64,000 bases of DNA from an uncultured Bryobacterales bacterium. Lineage in GTDB: Bacteria > Acidobacteriota > Terriglobia > Bryobacterales > UBA6623. Shown here in pieces: positions 52,222-61,351 of the stretch (positions are counted from its first letter, which is position 1; each line of letters begins with the position of its first letter). A model generated the notes under the pieces. The model did no database searches. It had not been told where the DNA came from and worked only from the letters and a program-made list of their open reading frames with translations. The stretch covers positions 4,044,435-4,108,434 of the forward strand of contig OY282420.1 of the NCBI GenBank assembly GCA_958295955.1, given 5' to 3'. Made by a program: the position numbers and the translations under genes.

Positions 52222-52689
52222 ATGCGTGTCCTTTGCTTGCTCTTTTGTCTGCAAGCGGCTTCGACCGCGGGCGCCGCGGGGGAGGCCGACGCCATCGCCG
52301 GTATCTGGGAAGTGGACAACAAGAAGGACATCGTGCGCATCGAGATCGGGCGAACCGGCGAGACTTACGGCGGCTCGATTGTCTGGATACAAGAGAAATT
52401 TTTTCCGCCGGACGACCCGCGGGGCATGGGCGGCGAGCCGAAGACCGACCGCAACAATCCCGATCCGGCGCTGCGGACGCGGCCGATAACGGGCATTGCC
52501 GTAGTCGGGGGCTTGCGCTACGCGGGCAAGCGCCAATGGCAAGGGGGGTGGCTCTACGCTCCCGACCGGGGGCGCAAGGCCCGTTGCAAGGCGAAGCTGA
52601 CCGCGCGCGGGACGCTGCGGGTTCGAGGATTCGTCGGGCATCCGATTTTCGGCAGCAGCATGGAGTGGCGCCGCGTCGAGCCGCGGTAG
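52222..52689 (+). CDS. Secreted DUF2147 protein
   Basis: This 155-residue protein has a signal peptide (VLCLLFCLQAASTAGAAG) and a DUF2147 beta-rich domain: IAGIWEVDNKKDIVRIEIG, TRPITGIAVVGGLRY, GGWLYAPDRGRKAR and LRVRGFVGHPIFGSSMEWRRV. These proteins are small periplasmic lipocalin-like domains with poorly known function. The ATG at 52222 begins directly before the signal peptide. GTG 52204 would add six residues. Confidence 0.82.
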   Translation: MRVLCLLFCLQAASTAGAAGEADAIAGIWEVDNKKDIVRIEIGRTGETYGGSIVWIQEKFFPPDDPRGMGGEPKTDRNNPDPALRTRPITGIAVVGGLRYAGKRQWQGGWLYAPDRGRKARCKAKLTARGTLRVRGFVGHPIFGSSMEWRRVEPR

Positions 52690-52749
52690 CCGGGAAAGAG
52701 CGTAGGTCCGCCAAGCGCCGCGCCTTCGCCGCGGCGCTTGCCGTTTCTC

Positions 52750-53262
52750 CTAACCCGCTGCTTCCTGTTGCGGGCCGTCGGCCGGCTGCGCCGGTTCGGC
52801 GGCTGCTGCCTGGTCTTTCGCGTCTGCCGTCGGGCTTGTTTCTTGCGGCTGTTGCGCGTCCCCTTGCCAACGGTAAATGTGTCCCCGGTTGCCGATACCC
52901 CTGCGGATAATGCCGAGCTTCCCTTGCTTGGCCAGATTTGCCATTGCAGTGGACAGCGCGTTGTTGGTCTTGCCCTTCTTCATGGGAAATTCGATGCTGC
53001 GAAGATGCTCGAGCATCCGCCGCGTGGTCCACTCTTCGGTTTTGTATCCCGAGCAGATTTCTTCGATTTTGCTCGCAAGCGTCTGGCGGCGGCCGGTAAC
53101 GCGCTTAACGGGCGGAGGCGTTGCGCCGGATGCATGCTTTCCGGTTTCCAGGCGGGCGAAAAGTTCCCGCAGCGCCTGAATGCCTTCTTTATCGCGCTTG
53201 TACCGCTCTTCGATCTCGCGTTCGTAATTGTCGATGGTTTCTTTTGTGAGTGTGATGGGCAT
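52750..53262 (-). CDS. Hypothetical protein with winged-helix-like middle
   Basis: This 170-residue protein is not in a family I recognise. It has a charged coiled N-terminus (KETIDNYEREIEERYKRDKE). The middle predicts a winged helix (EWTTRRMLEHLRSIEFPMKK then NNALSTAMANLAKQGKLGII), and the tail is rich in Ala, Pro and Gln, probably disordered. The winged-helix prediction suggests DNA binding. ATG 53262 is used because a TTGATC-N18-TACGGT promoter lies just upstream and a longer frame would run through it. Confidence 0.6.
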   Translation of the reverse strand: MPITLTKETIDNYEREIEERYKRDKEGIQALRELFARLETGKHASGATPPPVKRVTGRRQTLASKIEEICSGYKTEEWTTRRMLEHLRSIEFPMKKGKTNNALSTAMANLAKQGKLGIIRRGIGNRGHIYRWQGDAQQPQETSPTADAKDQAAAAEPAQPADGPQQEAAG

Positions 53263-53268
53263 GGCTCT

Positions 53269-53298
53269 ACCGTAACATGCTGAAGAAGAAAAGATCAA
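53269..53298 (-). promoter_or_regulatory. Promoter TTGATC-N18-TACGGT, leaderless start candidate
   Basis: On the minus strand TTGATC and TACGGT are 18 bases apart, and TACGGT is six bases before the ATG at 53262. The spacing fits sigma-70 and implies a leaderless transcript for the winged-helix-like gene. Confidence 0.45.
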
Positions 53299-53697
53299 CC
53301 TGTCGAATCCGCGGCGAAAAATAGTTATTGCGGCTTCCGCTTCGTGCTCATCTTCGCCGGCGCAGCCCGGGTGTTCGACATCGTTTGAGCTTCCCAAGCT
53401 TCCCGCCTGAACGGATAGCCACAGCGCCGCTCAAGTTTTCATATACGCATGAGAAGCGGCAAGCCGATATTTTGTTGCGCACGGCGTCGCCGGCGTTGCA
53501 TAACGTTTGACCCGGGCGGGCGCGGGCATTCGCGCTATTCCACAAAATTGTTGACAACGAATCTGTTGACAATATGGAAGCGTCGGCGCCGATCGCTCGC
53601 GCCGCTCTCATACCGTTCGGTTTTTCGTCCGTCGTTCGCAGGCATGGATCGAAAAGCCCCTTTCATCCGTCGCGGCATCGTTGTCTGTACGCTGCCG
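53299..53697. other. Intergenic region with paired TGTTGACA motifs
   Basis: No gene is supported in this 400-bp stretch. It contains two copies of TGTTGACAA-type sequence (53549-53572), each nearly palindromic as TTGT-TG-ACAA and spaced 15 bases apart, which look like operator half-sites or -35 boxes. The nearest plus-strand gene is 800 bp away, so their target is unclear. Confidence 0.4.
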
Positions 53698-54303
53698 CTA
53701 CAAGACGTCTTCAAGCAACGATTCCAGATCGCTCGCGCGGTTGGCGTTGCGAAACGGCGCTTGGTCGGCAAACGCCGGCTTGTCGATGCGGCATCCGCAG
53801 AAAGCGTCGGCGACTTTGCGCACGCCCCGTTCCACTTGCGACCGGGCGCGGCCGGCGGCGCGCTTCGCGTAGGCGGCGCACAGCGGCTGAATCCGCCCGT
53901 CGGGCGTGACGGGCCAGACGACATCGGCGCCGGCGCTCCGCGCCCGATGGATCAGGCATTCCAGCACGCCCCGCTCAATGCGCGGCAGGTCGCAGGCGAC
54001 GATCAGGTTCCATTCGGCGTCGGACTCTTCCAGCGCGGCGAGGATTCCTCCCAGAGGGCCGATGCCGTCGAGCTTGTCCGCGATGACGGGCAGGCCGAGC
54101 CGCCGATACTTCTCCGGGCAGCCGACCAGCGTCACGGACTCCACGACTTGCCCCAGGACATCCGCGACCCGCAAAGCCATCGGGCGGCCGCCGATACGGT
54201 GCAGCGCCTTGTCGTTGCCGAACCGCGAGCTGCGTCCGCCGACCAGAACAAAGCCCCGCGCCGGCGCGGGGGGGGACTCGATTGCCGCCGTTTTTTTGCT
54301 CAT
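53698..54303 (-). CDS. mobA: Molybdenum cofactor guanylyltransferase
   Basis: This 201-residue MobA-like nucleotidyltransferase has GFVLVGGRSSRFGNDKALHRI (GTP-binding loop with the conserved Gly-Gly-x-Ser-x-Arg and Lys), LGGILAALEES and LIVACDLPRIERGVLECLI (metal-binding Asp) in the expected order. It attaches GMP to molybdopterin. No other Mo-cofactor gene is in the window. Length and motifs fit MobA; related sugar-nucleotidyltransferases are the only alternative. Confidence 0.85.
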   Translation of the reverse strand: MSKKTAAIESPPAPARGFVLVGGRSSRFGNDKALHRIGGRPMALRVADVLGQVVESVTLVGCPEKYRRLGLPVIADKLDGIGPLGGILAALEESDAEWNLIVACDLPRIERGVLECLIHRARSAGADVVWPVTPDGRIQPLCAAYAKRAAGRARSQVERGVRKVADAFCGCRIDKPAFADQAPFRNANRASDLESLLEDVL

Positions 54304-54378
54304 TCGCTAAAAAATACCGCGGCGCGGTTGCAGCTCTTGACAAATGCTGCGACACTGTGCAGCGGGAAGGAGGATCCC

Positions 54379-55269
54379 ATGAGCAATCAGGAGCATCTGC
54401 ACATTTACCGTATCGCGGCCGCCTGTCTGTTGGCGCTGGCCGCGTGCTCGGGCGGCGAATCGGGACCTCGGCAAGGTTCGCCGGAATGGTATTGGGACGC
54501 CGCCGCCGGGAATATCGCCGTGGGGGATTATGCCAAGGCGGACGAGCAGATCGAGGCGGCCGCCGAGATGGACGGCGAGCTCGCGGCCAAGGCCGTGTTG
54601 TGGCGGGCCGCGCTTCTCGCGGGATTGGCGACGGGCTACGACGAGTTGACCGACGCCTACAGCGAAGGTCAGGACGCCAACCAGAAACAGGCTGCGCAGT
54701 TCCAATCCGCGATTAACGAATACCGCCGCCAGACGCGGCAGAACGCCATCGACTTCGCCGAGAGCATGGGCGCGGTGCAAAAAGCTATCGGCGAGCAGGA
54801 CACGGTGACCCTCGAGTTTCCGCTGCCGGAGGGTTCCGCCGCCGAGTCCCCGATCCTGCCGACCGTGCGCACGGGGCGCGTGCCGCGCAACGACGGCGAG
54901 GCCGCGGAAAGCTTTACGTTGGAGTCTCAGACGCTCACCCGGGCAGTCTTGCGGGCGGCGGCTTCGCTGTCCGGCGCGGGGGAAGATATCGAGAAGCTGC
55001 GCGCCGGTCTCGGCACGGGAAGCGCATCGGTCGCCCGCGGCGATTTCGAAACGGCGATAGCCCGCTACCTGCTCAATACGGCCATGATGTTCGACCGCGA
55101 GGGTCTCAACGAGCCGAAAATCAGGACGTTCATATTCGAGATGGCGCAGAAATGGGCCGAGCCGTATCTGGAGAACGACGATTACAAGGAATGGGCCGCG
55201 GACTTCGAGTTCGACGTCACCAATGAAGAGCGCGACATGGAAGGCAAGCGCCGGATCAAGAAGAAGTAG
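54379..55269 (+). CDS. Lipoprotein of unknown function, helical
   Basis: This 296-residue lipoprotein has a lipobox (ACLLALAACSGGES). The mature part is helical and charged, with ASVARGDFETAIARYLLNTAMMF and a tail EERDMEGKRRIKKK, and has a TPR-like feel (NIAVGDYAKADEQIEAAAEMDG). A strong GGAGG ribosome-binding site precedes the ATG at 54379, which excludes a much longer upstream frame. A TTGACA box at 54337 could be its -35. The sulfatase gene follows by 16 bp. Confidence 0.7.
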   Translation: MSNQEHLHIYRIAAACLLALAACSGGESGPRQGSPEWYWDAAAGNIAVGDYAKADEQIEAAAEMDGELAAKAVLWRAALLAGLATGYDELTDAYSEGQDANQKQAAQFQSAINEYRRQTRQNAIDFAESMGAVQKAIGEQDTVTLEFPLPEGSAAESPILPTVRTGRVPRNDGEAAESFTLESQTLTRAVLRAAASLSGAGEDIEKLRAGLGTGSASVARGDFETAIARYLLNTAMMFDREGLNEPKIRTFIFEMAQKWAEPYLENDDYKEWAADFEFDVTNEERDMEGKRRIKKK

Positions 55270-55285
55270 GGTTTCGTATTAGATC

Positions 55286-56743
55286 ATGCCGCTCCGAATC
55301 TTTTCCCTGCTGCTGCTCGCGGCCGCCGCGGCGGCTGCGGAGAGGCCCAACGTCGTCATCGTCATGGCCGACGACATGGGCTACGGCGACGTCCGCGCGC
55401 TGAACCCGAGGTCGAAGATTCCCACGCCGCACCTCGACCGGCTGGCGGGGCAGGGAATGACCTTTCTCGACGCGCACACGCCCTCGGCGGTCTGCACCCC
55501 GACGCGGTACGGTCTCCTCACCGGACGCTACAGTTGGCGCACGCGGCTCAAGAAGGGCGTGCTCAACGGCTACGGCGAGCCGTTGCTGGCGAAAGACCGC
55601 GAGACGATCGGAACGTTTCTCGGCGCGCAGGGGTACGCGACCGGGGTCGTGGGCAAATGGCATCTCGGCCTCGGTTTCGCCAAGACCGGCGCGGACGCGT
55701 TCGATTTCAGCAAGCCGGTCAGCGACGGGCCGCACACCCACGGCTTCGACTACTCTTACATCATTCCGGCGTCGCTCGATTTCCCGCCGTACGTCTATAT
55801 CCGCAACGGCAAGATCACCGCGTTCCCCCTCGTGGAGCAGGAAGCGATCAAGTTTCCCCGCTTCATGCGCCGGGGCGAGCGCGCGCCCGATCTCGACCCG
55901 GTGAAGGTGCTGGACGACCTGGTGCGCGAGGCGTCGAGCTTCATCGCGCGGCAGGCGAAAGAAACCAAGCCTTTCCTGTTGTATATGCCGTTGACGGCTC
56001 CGCACAAGCCGACTTGGCCGCACAAGCGTTTTCGGGGTAAAACGAAGCTCGGCCCCTATGGAGATTTCATTGTCCAGGTGGACGCCGCTGTCGGCGGCGT
56101 GCTGCAAGCGATCGACAAGGCCGGCGTTGCCGACCGCACTTTGGTGATTTACACCTCCGACAACGGCTCGTACATGTATCGGCGCGACGGCGTGGATGAA
56201 AAAGACCACGTCGACGACGAAACGATCCAGGCGTACCGCTCGCTCAACCACACCGCGAACTACGTCTTTCGGGGAACCAAGGCCGATATCTGGGAGGCCG
56301 GCCACCGCGTGCCGTTCTTCGCCCGCCTGCCCGGCGAGGTCGAGCCCGGCAGCAAGCAATCCGAACCGATCTGCCTGACCGACATTTTTGCGACATTGGC
56401 TGCAATCGCGGGGGCCGAGTTGCCCGCAGACGCGGCCGAAGACAGTTTCGATCTCTTGCCGTTGATGCGCGGCGGAACTTGGGCGAAGCGGCGCGCGCCG
56501 CTTATCCACCATTCGGGCAGCGGCATGTTCGCCATCCGCGGCGGCAAGTGGAAGCTCGTCGCGGGGAACGGCTCCGGAGGGCGCGAAACCCCCAGGGGCG
56601 AGCCGTTTGAGCGGCCGTACCAACTCTTCGATTTGGAAGCCGACGGCTCCGAGCGGCGCAACGTCATCGAGCGCTACCCGGTCGTGGCGAGCCGTCTGGA
56701 GCAGGAACTCGAGCGCATCCGCGCCCGGGGCCGCAGCCGTTAA
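55286..56743 (+). CDS. Arylsulfatase-type sulfatase with CTPTR motif
   Basis: This 485-residue secreted sulfatase has a signal peptide (FSLLLLAAAAAAAERPN) and the fold start NVVIVMADDMGYGDVRALN with the calcium Asp-Asp. The activation motif SAVCTPTRYGLLTGRYSWR carries Cys70 in a C-T-P-T-R variant, where Thr replaces the usual Ser. This variant is common in Planctomycetes/Acidobacteria families, from memory. Later motifs are GVVGKWHLGLG, FLLYMPLTAPHKP and VIYTSDNGSYM. The C-terminal part includes AIRGGKWKLVAGNG. The sulfated substrate is unknown. It is 16 bp after the lipoprotein gene. Confidence 0.92.
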   Translation: MPLRIFSLLLLAAAAAAAERPNVVIVMADDMGYGDVRALNPRSKIPTPHLDRLAGQGMTFLDAHTPSAVCTPTRYGLLTGRYSWRTRLKKGVLNGYGEPLLAKDRETIGTFLGAQGYATGVVGKWHLGLGFAKTGADAFDFSKPVSDGPHTHGFDYSYIIPASLDFPPYVYIRNGKITAFPLVEQEAIKFPRFMRRGERAPDLDPVKVLDDLVREASSFIARQAKETKPFLLYMPLTAPHKPTWPHKRFRGKTKLGPYGDFIVQVDAAVGGVLQAIDKAGVADRTLVIYTSDNGSYMYRRDGVDEKDHVDDETIQAYRSLNHTANYVFRGTKADIWEAGHRVPFFARLPGEVEPGSKQSEPICLTDIFATLAAIAGAELPADAAEDSFDLLPLMRGGTWAKRRAPLIHHSGSGMFAIRGGKWKLVAGNGSGGRETPRGEPFERPYQLFDLEADGSERRNVIERYPVVASRLEQELERIRARGRSR

Positions 56744-56752
56744 TGCTGCGGC

Positions 56753-56782
56753 TTGGCCGGAAGCCGGCGGCGGCGTTACAAT
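56753..56782 (+). promoter_or_regulatory. Promoter TTGGCC-N18-TACAAT of gnd
   Basis: TTGGCC and TACAAT are 18 bases apart in the short spacer after the sulfatase gene, upstream of the gnd start at 56899. The -10 is good and the -35 is weak. The leader is about 110 bases. Confidence 0.4.
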
Positions 56783-56898
56783 AGGAAATCCCGGGTTTCC
56801 GCGTGTCGGGCCCGGCAACTCCCTCGGCGTCCGCTTGATGGGCGGCGGCGCATCCGCTTTCTCTGAAACCGGGGCATTCAGATAAGGAACCCGAAATC

Positions 56899-58317
56899 AT
56901 GTCCGCTGGAAATTTTGGCGTCGCCGGACTCGGCGTCATGGGGCGCAACGTTGCCCTCAATATCGAGCGTAACGGCTTTCCCGTAATCGCCTACAACCGC
57001 GGCGGTGACAAGGCGCAGCGCATGCGCGAAGAGGCCGCCGGCAAAAACGTAACCGTCACGCAGTCGATCGAGGAATTCGCGCGCCTGCTCGACCGGCCGC
57101 GCCGAGTGCTGCTGATGGTCACCGCCGGCGCGGGAACCGACGCCGTCATCGCCGACCTGACTAAGGCGCTGGAAAAGGGCGACATCATCATCGACGGCGG
57201 CAACTCGCATTTCCCCGACACCGACCGCCGCGCCGCGGCGCTGCACGCGGCGGGCTTCCATTTTGTCGGCTGCGGCATCTCGGGCGGCGAGGAAGGCGCT
57301 CTGTGGGGACCGTCGATCATGCCCGGCGGCAACCGAGAGGCTTACGAGCGCATCGCGCCGGTGCTCGAGAAGATCGCCGCCAAGACCGCAGACGACGGCC
57401 CTTGCGTCACCTATTGCGGGCGCGCGTCGGCGGGCCACTACGTGAAGATGGTGCATAACGGCATCGAGTACGGCATCATGCAGGCGATCTGCGAGACGTA
57501 CGACATCCTGCGCCGCGCCGCCGGATTGCCGACGGCTGCAATCCAAAAAATCTTTCAGGACTGGACGGCTTCCCCCAAGGTGGGCGGCTTTCTGGTCGAT
57601 ATCACGGCCGAGTGCCTGGGCAAGATCGATCCCGACACGGGCGATGCGCTGGTCGAGAAGGTGCTCGACACCGCGGGACAGAAAGGCACCGGCAAATGGA
57701 CGGCGCAGAGCGCCCTCGACCTGGGCATTCCGATCCCGACGCTGGCGCAGGCGGTCAACGCGCGCATCCAATCGGGGCTCAAGGAGGCCCGCGTCGAAGC
57801 GTCGAAAATCCTCCACGGCCCGGCCGGCGGGTTGCGCGGCGATAGCGGGGAGTTGACGGAACGGCTCCATGACGCGCTGTACCTGTCGATGATCGCCTGC
57901 TACGCCCAAGGACTGCATCTCATCCAGGCGGCTTCGCGGGAATACGATTTCGGCACAGACCTCGCCGAGGTCGCGCGCATCTGGAAGGATGGCTGCATCA
58001 TCCGTTCGAAGCTGCTCGACCCGATCAAGGAAGCGTTCCGCAGCGACCCCGGCATCGAGAACATCATCGTCCACCCGTCGTTCGCGCCCGTCGTCAACGC
58101 CGCGTTGCCGCAGTTACGCTCGGTCGTGCCGGCGGCGGTCGAAAACGGCGTGCCGGCGACGTGCCTGGGGGCGTCGCTGGCGTATCTCGACAGCTACCGC
58201 GCCGAGTTCCTGCCGGCGAATCTCTTGCAGGCGCTGCGCGACAACTTCGGCGCGCACACCTACAGGCGCCTGGACAAGGAAGGCGTTTTTCATTCGCAGT
58301 GGAACAGGAACGATTGA
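56899..58317 (+). CDS. gnd: 6-phosphogluconate dehydrogenase (decarboxylating)
   Basis: This 472-residue enzyme of the oxidative pentose-phosphate pathway converts 6-phosphogluconate and NADP to ribulose-5-phosphate, CO2 and NADPH. It has the N-terminal dinucleotide fold FGVAGLGVMGRNVALNIE, the substrate loop GCGISGGEEGALWGPSIMPG, the catalytic Lys-Asn in GHYVKMVHNGIEYGIMQ, and C-terminal KGTGKWTAQSALDLGIP and FHSQWNRND. Its length is that of the long homodimeric type. It has its own promoter. Confidence 0.96.
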   Translation: MSAGNFGVAGLGVMGRNVALNIERNGFPVIAYNRGGDKAQRMREEAAGKNVTVTQSIEEFARLLDRPRRVLLMVTAGAGTDAVIADLTKALEKGDIIIDGGNSHFPDTDRRAAALHAAGFHFVGCGISGGEEGALWGPSIMPGGNREAYERIAPVLEKIAAKTADDGPCVTYCGRASAGHYVKMVHNGIEYGIMQAICETYDILRRAAGLPTAAIQKIFQDWTASPKVGGFLVDITAECLGKIDPDTGDALVEKVLDTAGQKGTGKWTAQSALDLGIPIPTLAQAVNARIQSGLKEARVEASKILHGPAGGLRGDSGELTERLHDALYLSMIACYAQGLHLIQAASREYDFGTDLAEVARIWKDGCIIRSKLLDPIKEAFRSDPGIENIIVHPSFAPVVNAALPQLRSVVPAAVENGVPATCLGASLAYLDSYRAEFLPANLLQALRDNFGAHTYRRLDKEGVFHSQWNRND

Positions 58318-58350
58318 GCTTGTCTGCGCGCTTTCGCGGAGGTTCCCGCC

Positions 58351-60393
58351 GTGAGAGAAAGGAACGGTACGACCATAGCGAACGACGCTGCGCCTCATGA
58401 CCGCCTGCGCTCCCTGATTGCCCGTTTTCCGAGCCCGGCCGAGGGGGCGTTGCGCAACGCGCCGTTCGCCCTGTTCCTCGGCGGCATCCTGGCTTACGGC
58501 GGCTTGTTCGCCTGGTACGCGCTCGACCGCATCGACTTCTTTAACCTTATCGACGGTCTGAACACTGACGATTCTTTCTACTATTTCAAGATCGCGCAAT
58601 ATATGGCCGAGGGGAAGTTCTCGACCTTCGACGGCGGCATCACGCGCACCAACGGCTACCACCCCATCTGGCTGTTTCTGATCACGCCGTTCTACTGGTT
58701 TTTCGATCCGGAACGGGCGCTGTTCGCCATCAAGGCTTTTGAGATCGTGCTGGTCGCGGGCGCCGTTGTCCTCATTGCCGCGGCGGCTCGCTTGGCGCGT
58801 ATGCCATGGTATCTGCTGTTCGCCGCGCTGCCGGCGCTTTATCGAATCCGCTCCAATTGGCTGGGGTTGGAAGCGGCGGCGGGGTTGTTCATGCTGGGGT
58901 TGCTGTTCCTGGCACTGTGTCTTTACGCGCGGAATCCGGCTCGGTGGAAATGGCGCCTGGCCGCCGTCGCCTTCGCCCTGCCTTGGGTGCGGTTGGAGTA
59001 CGTCGCCATATCGCTGGCGGCCACTGCCGCGCTGTGCGTTATCGAGCGGTCATGGCGGGAGCGGGCGTCCGGCGCGTCATTCAGAGCGCGGGCTCGCTCC
59101 CTATTCGCTCTCCAGGCAGCCGCGCCGTTTCTCGGCGCATGCGCGGGCATCCTCGCGTACTTCGCCTACAACGGCCTGGTCTTCGGCGGCACCCTGCCCG
59201 TGAGCGGCGTGTCCAAACGCATATGGTCGCAAGTCTGGTGGGAGCAAGAAGGGGGATATAGCCTGGCGCAGAACTTTCAGCAGATATTGCAGATTCCTGT
59301 CTTTGACTATAAGCTGCTGATTGCGCTCGCGGGCTGTGTCTGCGCCTACATCCTGCTGATCCGGCGGCTTGCCCTCCACTCCCGGAGCCGGCAAGATTGG
59401 GAGCTGCTTGTTTTTCTGGCGGGAGCATTCGGCCTGGCGGTCGGGCATCTGGCCAAGTTCGCTCAGACCGTTCTCACCGTGCATCCGAGTCAGGCGCAGT
59501 GGTACTGGTATTTCGTTCCGGCGTACCTGATGGCGGCGCTGGTTGTTCCCGTCGGTTGTTCCGTCGCCGTTCATTTCATACGCCGTTTCGTCAAGTGGAA
59601 ATCGGTTCCCCTAGCCAATATCCTGAGCTTTGCGGTGATCGCAGCCGGTGCGGGTTTTCTATTTGCAATAACCGATTTTTCCGAACCGTTCAGGTACGTT
59701 GACAGGACGACCGAGCGTTCTCAGTGGATGTTTGGGCACGAGGGATACAGCGGCGCGATGGTTATGAATCGCGTACTCCCCGAAGGCAGCATAGTCGGTT
59801 CATGGGACGCCGGAGTCGTTGGCTACTTCTCGCGCTTTCCGGTGGTGAATCTCGACGGCTTGGTGAACTCCTACGAGTATCTGCGCGGATACCGAGACGC
59901 GGGCAGAGAAACAGGATGGTCTTATGTGGACGACCATAGAAACGCCGAACGGTTTTTTACGAAATTTGGGATCACTCATTTTGCCAACTATACGCATGCC
60001 GATGAAAAGGTCGATGACGTCGTGTACGATAGCGCGTCATTCGTGCATCCCAACAAGGGGAGGATGTCGTTCACGGTTTGGTCCGCCGCGCCATTAGGAG
60101 ATTTTGACGGCGCCGCCTGGTTTTGGAAGAGAATGGCGGCGCACTTCGACTACCGTTCGGAAGATGTCGGGCTTGTCGTCGACGGCCGCTTGGTGCAGGC
60201 GTTCGCCAGAGATTGCGCTCCGGGCGAATTGCAAGACGGGCTGTTCGTCTTTTCCGAGGCGGCCGAAGGGGCGAAAGCCGCCGCTGCCCCCAGGAAAAAT
60301 CACCTGGGTTTCTGCGTGGCCGCCGTTGTGCTGCCCGGCAATGCGGCCCCTCCGATACGGGTCGAGATCGCGCCGGCGAGGAACGTGTTTTAA
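58351..60393 (+). CDS. GT-C type membrane protein (glycosyltransferase-like)
   Basis: This 680-residue protein has about ten to eleven predicted transmembrane helices, a first periplasmic loop with LNTDDSFYYFKIAQYMAEGK (acidic DD) and GITRTNGYHPIWLFL, and a soluble C-terminal third. The layout resembles ArnT/PMT-like GT-C transferases that use polyprenyl-phosphate sugars. I do not recognise a named family. The GTG start is the first in frame, 33 bp after gnd. It may modify lipid or protein. Confidence 0.7.
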   Translation: MRERNGTTIANDAAPHDRLRSLIARFPSPAEGALRNAPFALFLGGILAYGGLFAWYALDRIDFFNLIDGLNTDDSFYYFKIAQYMAEGKFSTFDGGITRTNGYHPIWLFLITPFYWFFDPERALFAIKAFEIVLVAGAVVLIAAAARLARMPWYLLFAALPALYRIRSNWLGLEAAAGLFMLGLLFLALCLYARNPARWKWRLAAVAFALPWVRLEYVAISLAATAALCVIERSWRERASGASFRARARSLFALQAAAPFLGACAGILAYFAYNGLVFGGTLPVSGVSKRIWSQVWWEQEGGYSLAQNFQQILQIPVFDYKLLIALAGCVCAYILLIRRLALHSRSRQDWELLVFLAGAFGLAVGHLAKFAQTVLTVHPSQAQWYWYFVPAYLMAALVVPVGCSVAVHFIRRFVKWKSVPLANILSFAVIAAGAGFLFAITDFSEPFRYVDRTTERSQWMFGHEGYSGAMVMNRVLPEGSIVGSWDAGVVGYFSRFPVVNLDGLVNSYEYLRGYRDAGRETGWSYVDDHRNAERFFTKFGITHFANYTHADEKVDDVVYDSASFVHPNKGRMSFTVWSAAPLGDFDGAAWFWKRMAAHFDYRSEDVGLVVDGRLVQAFARDCAPGELQDGLFVFSEAAEGAKAAAAPRKNHLGFCVAAVVLPGNAAPPIRVEIAPARNVF

Positions 60394-60462
60394 GCTGTTG
60401 AAAGGGCGTGTTTCGATTCCCCGTCGCTTACCGCCGTTCGCTAGCCCACTTCAAAAACCGCC

Positions 60463-61347
60463 ATGCCTCGATTTCGCACTTTTGAAGAATTTCAACCCTC
60501 GCGCGATTTTTTCATCGGCCTCGACTCCGACGGCTGCGTGTTCGACTCGATGGAGATCAAGCACAAGGAATGTTTCACGCCGATGTTCATCAAGCATTGG
60601 AAACTGCAGTCGGCGGCGAAATATGCCCGGCAGGCGTGGGAGTTCGCCAATCTCTATTCGAAGACGCGCGGCATGAACCGCTTTCCGGTTTGCCTCCGCA
60701 GCCTCAGGTTGCTGCAGGATTGGCCCGAAGCAGCCGCGCGTGGTTTCCGCGTACCCGACTTGGCGCCCTTCGAAGCGTTCGTCGATTCCGGGTTTCCGCC
60801 GAGCAACGCCGGACTCGAAGACTACAGGAAGCGGCATCCGCACCCGCTGCTCGACAGGACGATGGAGTGGAGCCTCGCGGTCAACGCCGCCGTCAAGGAT
60901 ATCGTCGAAGGCGTGCCGCCCTTTCCAAAGGTACGCGCCACGCTCGACAAAATGACGGCCCGGGCGGATTTGGCGGTCGTCTCCGGCACGCCGGGCGAGG
61001 CGCTCAACCGCGAGTGGCGGGAGAACGGCATCGAGCATTACCCGCAGCTCATCGCCGGACAGGAGCTCGGCAAGAAGACCGAGCACCTTTCGGTTTTGAC
61101 CGGCGGCGGCCGCTACGCCCCGGGCAAGAAGCTCATGATCGGCGACGCCCCCGGCGACCGCAAGGCGGCGGAAGCTTCCGGCTGTCTGTTTTATCCGGTC
61201 AATCCGGGGCGCGAGGAAGAGTCGTGGGAACGCCTTTGCGGCGAAGCGCTGGACCGCTTTTTCGCCGGAACCTACGCCGGCGCTTATCAGGCCGCCAGAG
61301 TCGCCGAGTTCGAAGCGCTGCTGCCCGAGGAGCCGTCCTGGAAGTAG
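60463..61347 (+). CDS. HAD-superfamily hydrolase
   Basis: This 294-residue HAD enzyme has motif I FIGLDSDGCVFDSM (Asp-x-Asp), motif II LAVVSGTPG, motif III lysine in GKKTEHLSVL and motif IV LMIGDAPGDRKAAEASG. A helical cap (residues 40-150) with MNRFPVCLRSLRLLQDWP separates motifs I and II, so it is probably a sugar-phosphate or nucleotide phosphatase or an isomerase. No recognised specific relative. It converges with the amidohydrolase, leaving four bases between stops. Confidence 0.83.
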   Translation: MPRFRTFEEFQPSRDFFIGLDSDGCVFDSMEIKHKECFTPMFIKHWKLQSAAKYARQAWEFANLYSKTRGMNRFPVCLRSLRLLQDWPEAAARGFRVPDLAPFEAFVDSGFPPSNAGLEDYRKRHPHPLLDRTMEWSLAVNAAVKDIVEGVPPFPKVRATLDKMTARADLAVVSGTPGEALNREWRENGIEHYPQLIAGQELGKKTEHLSVLTGGGRYAPGKKLMIGDAPGDRKAAEASGCLFYPVNPGREEESWERLCGEALDRFFAGTYAGAYQAARVAEFEALLPEEPSWK

Positions 61348-61351
61348 CGGG

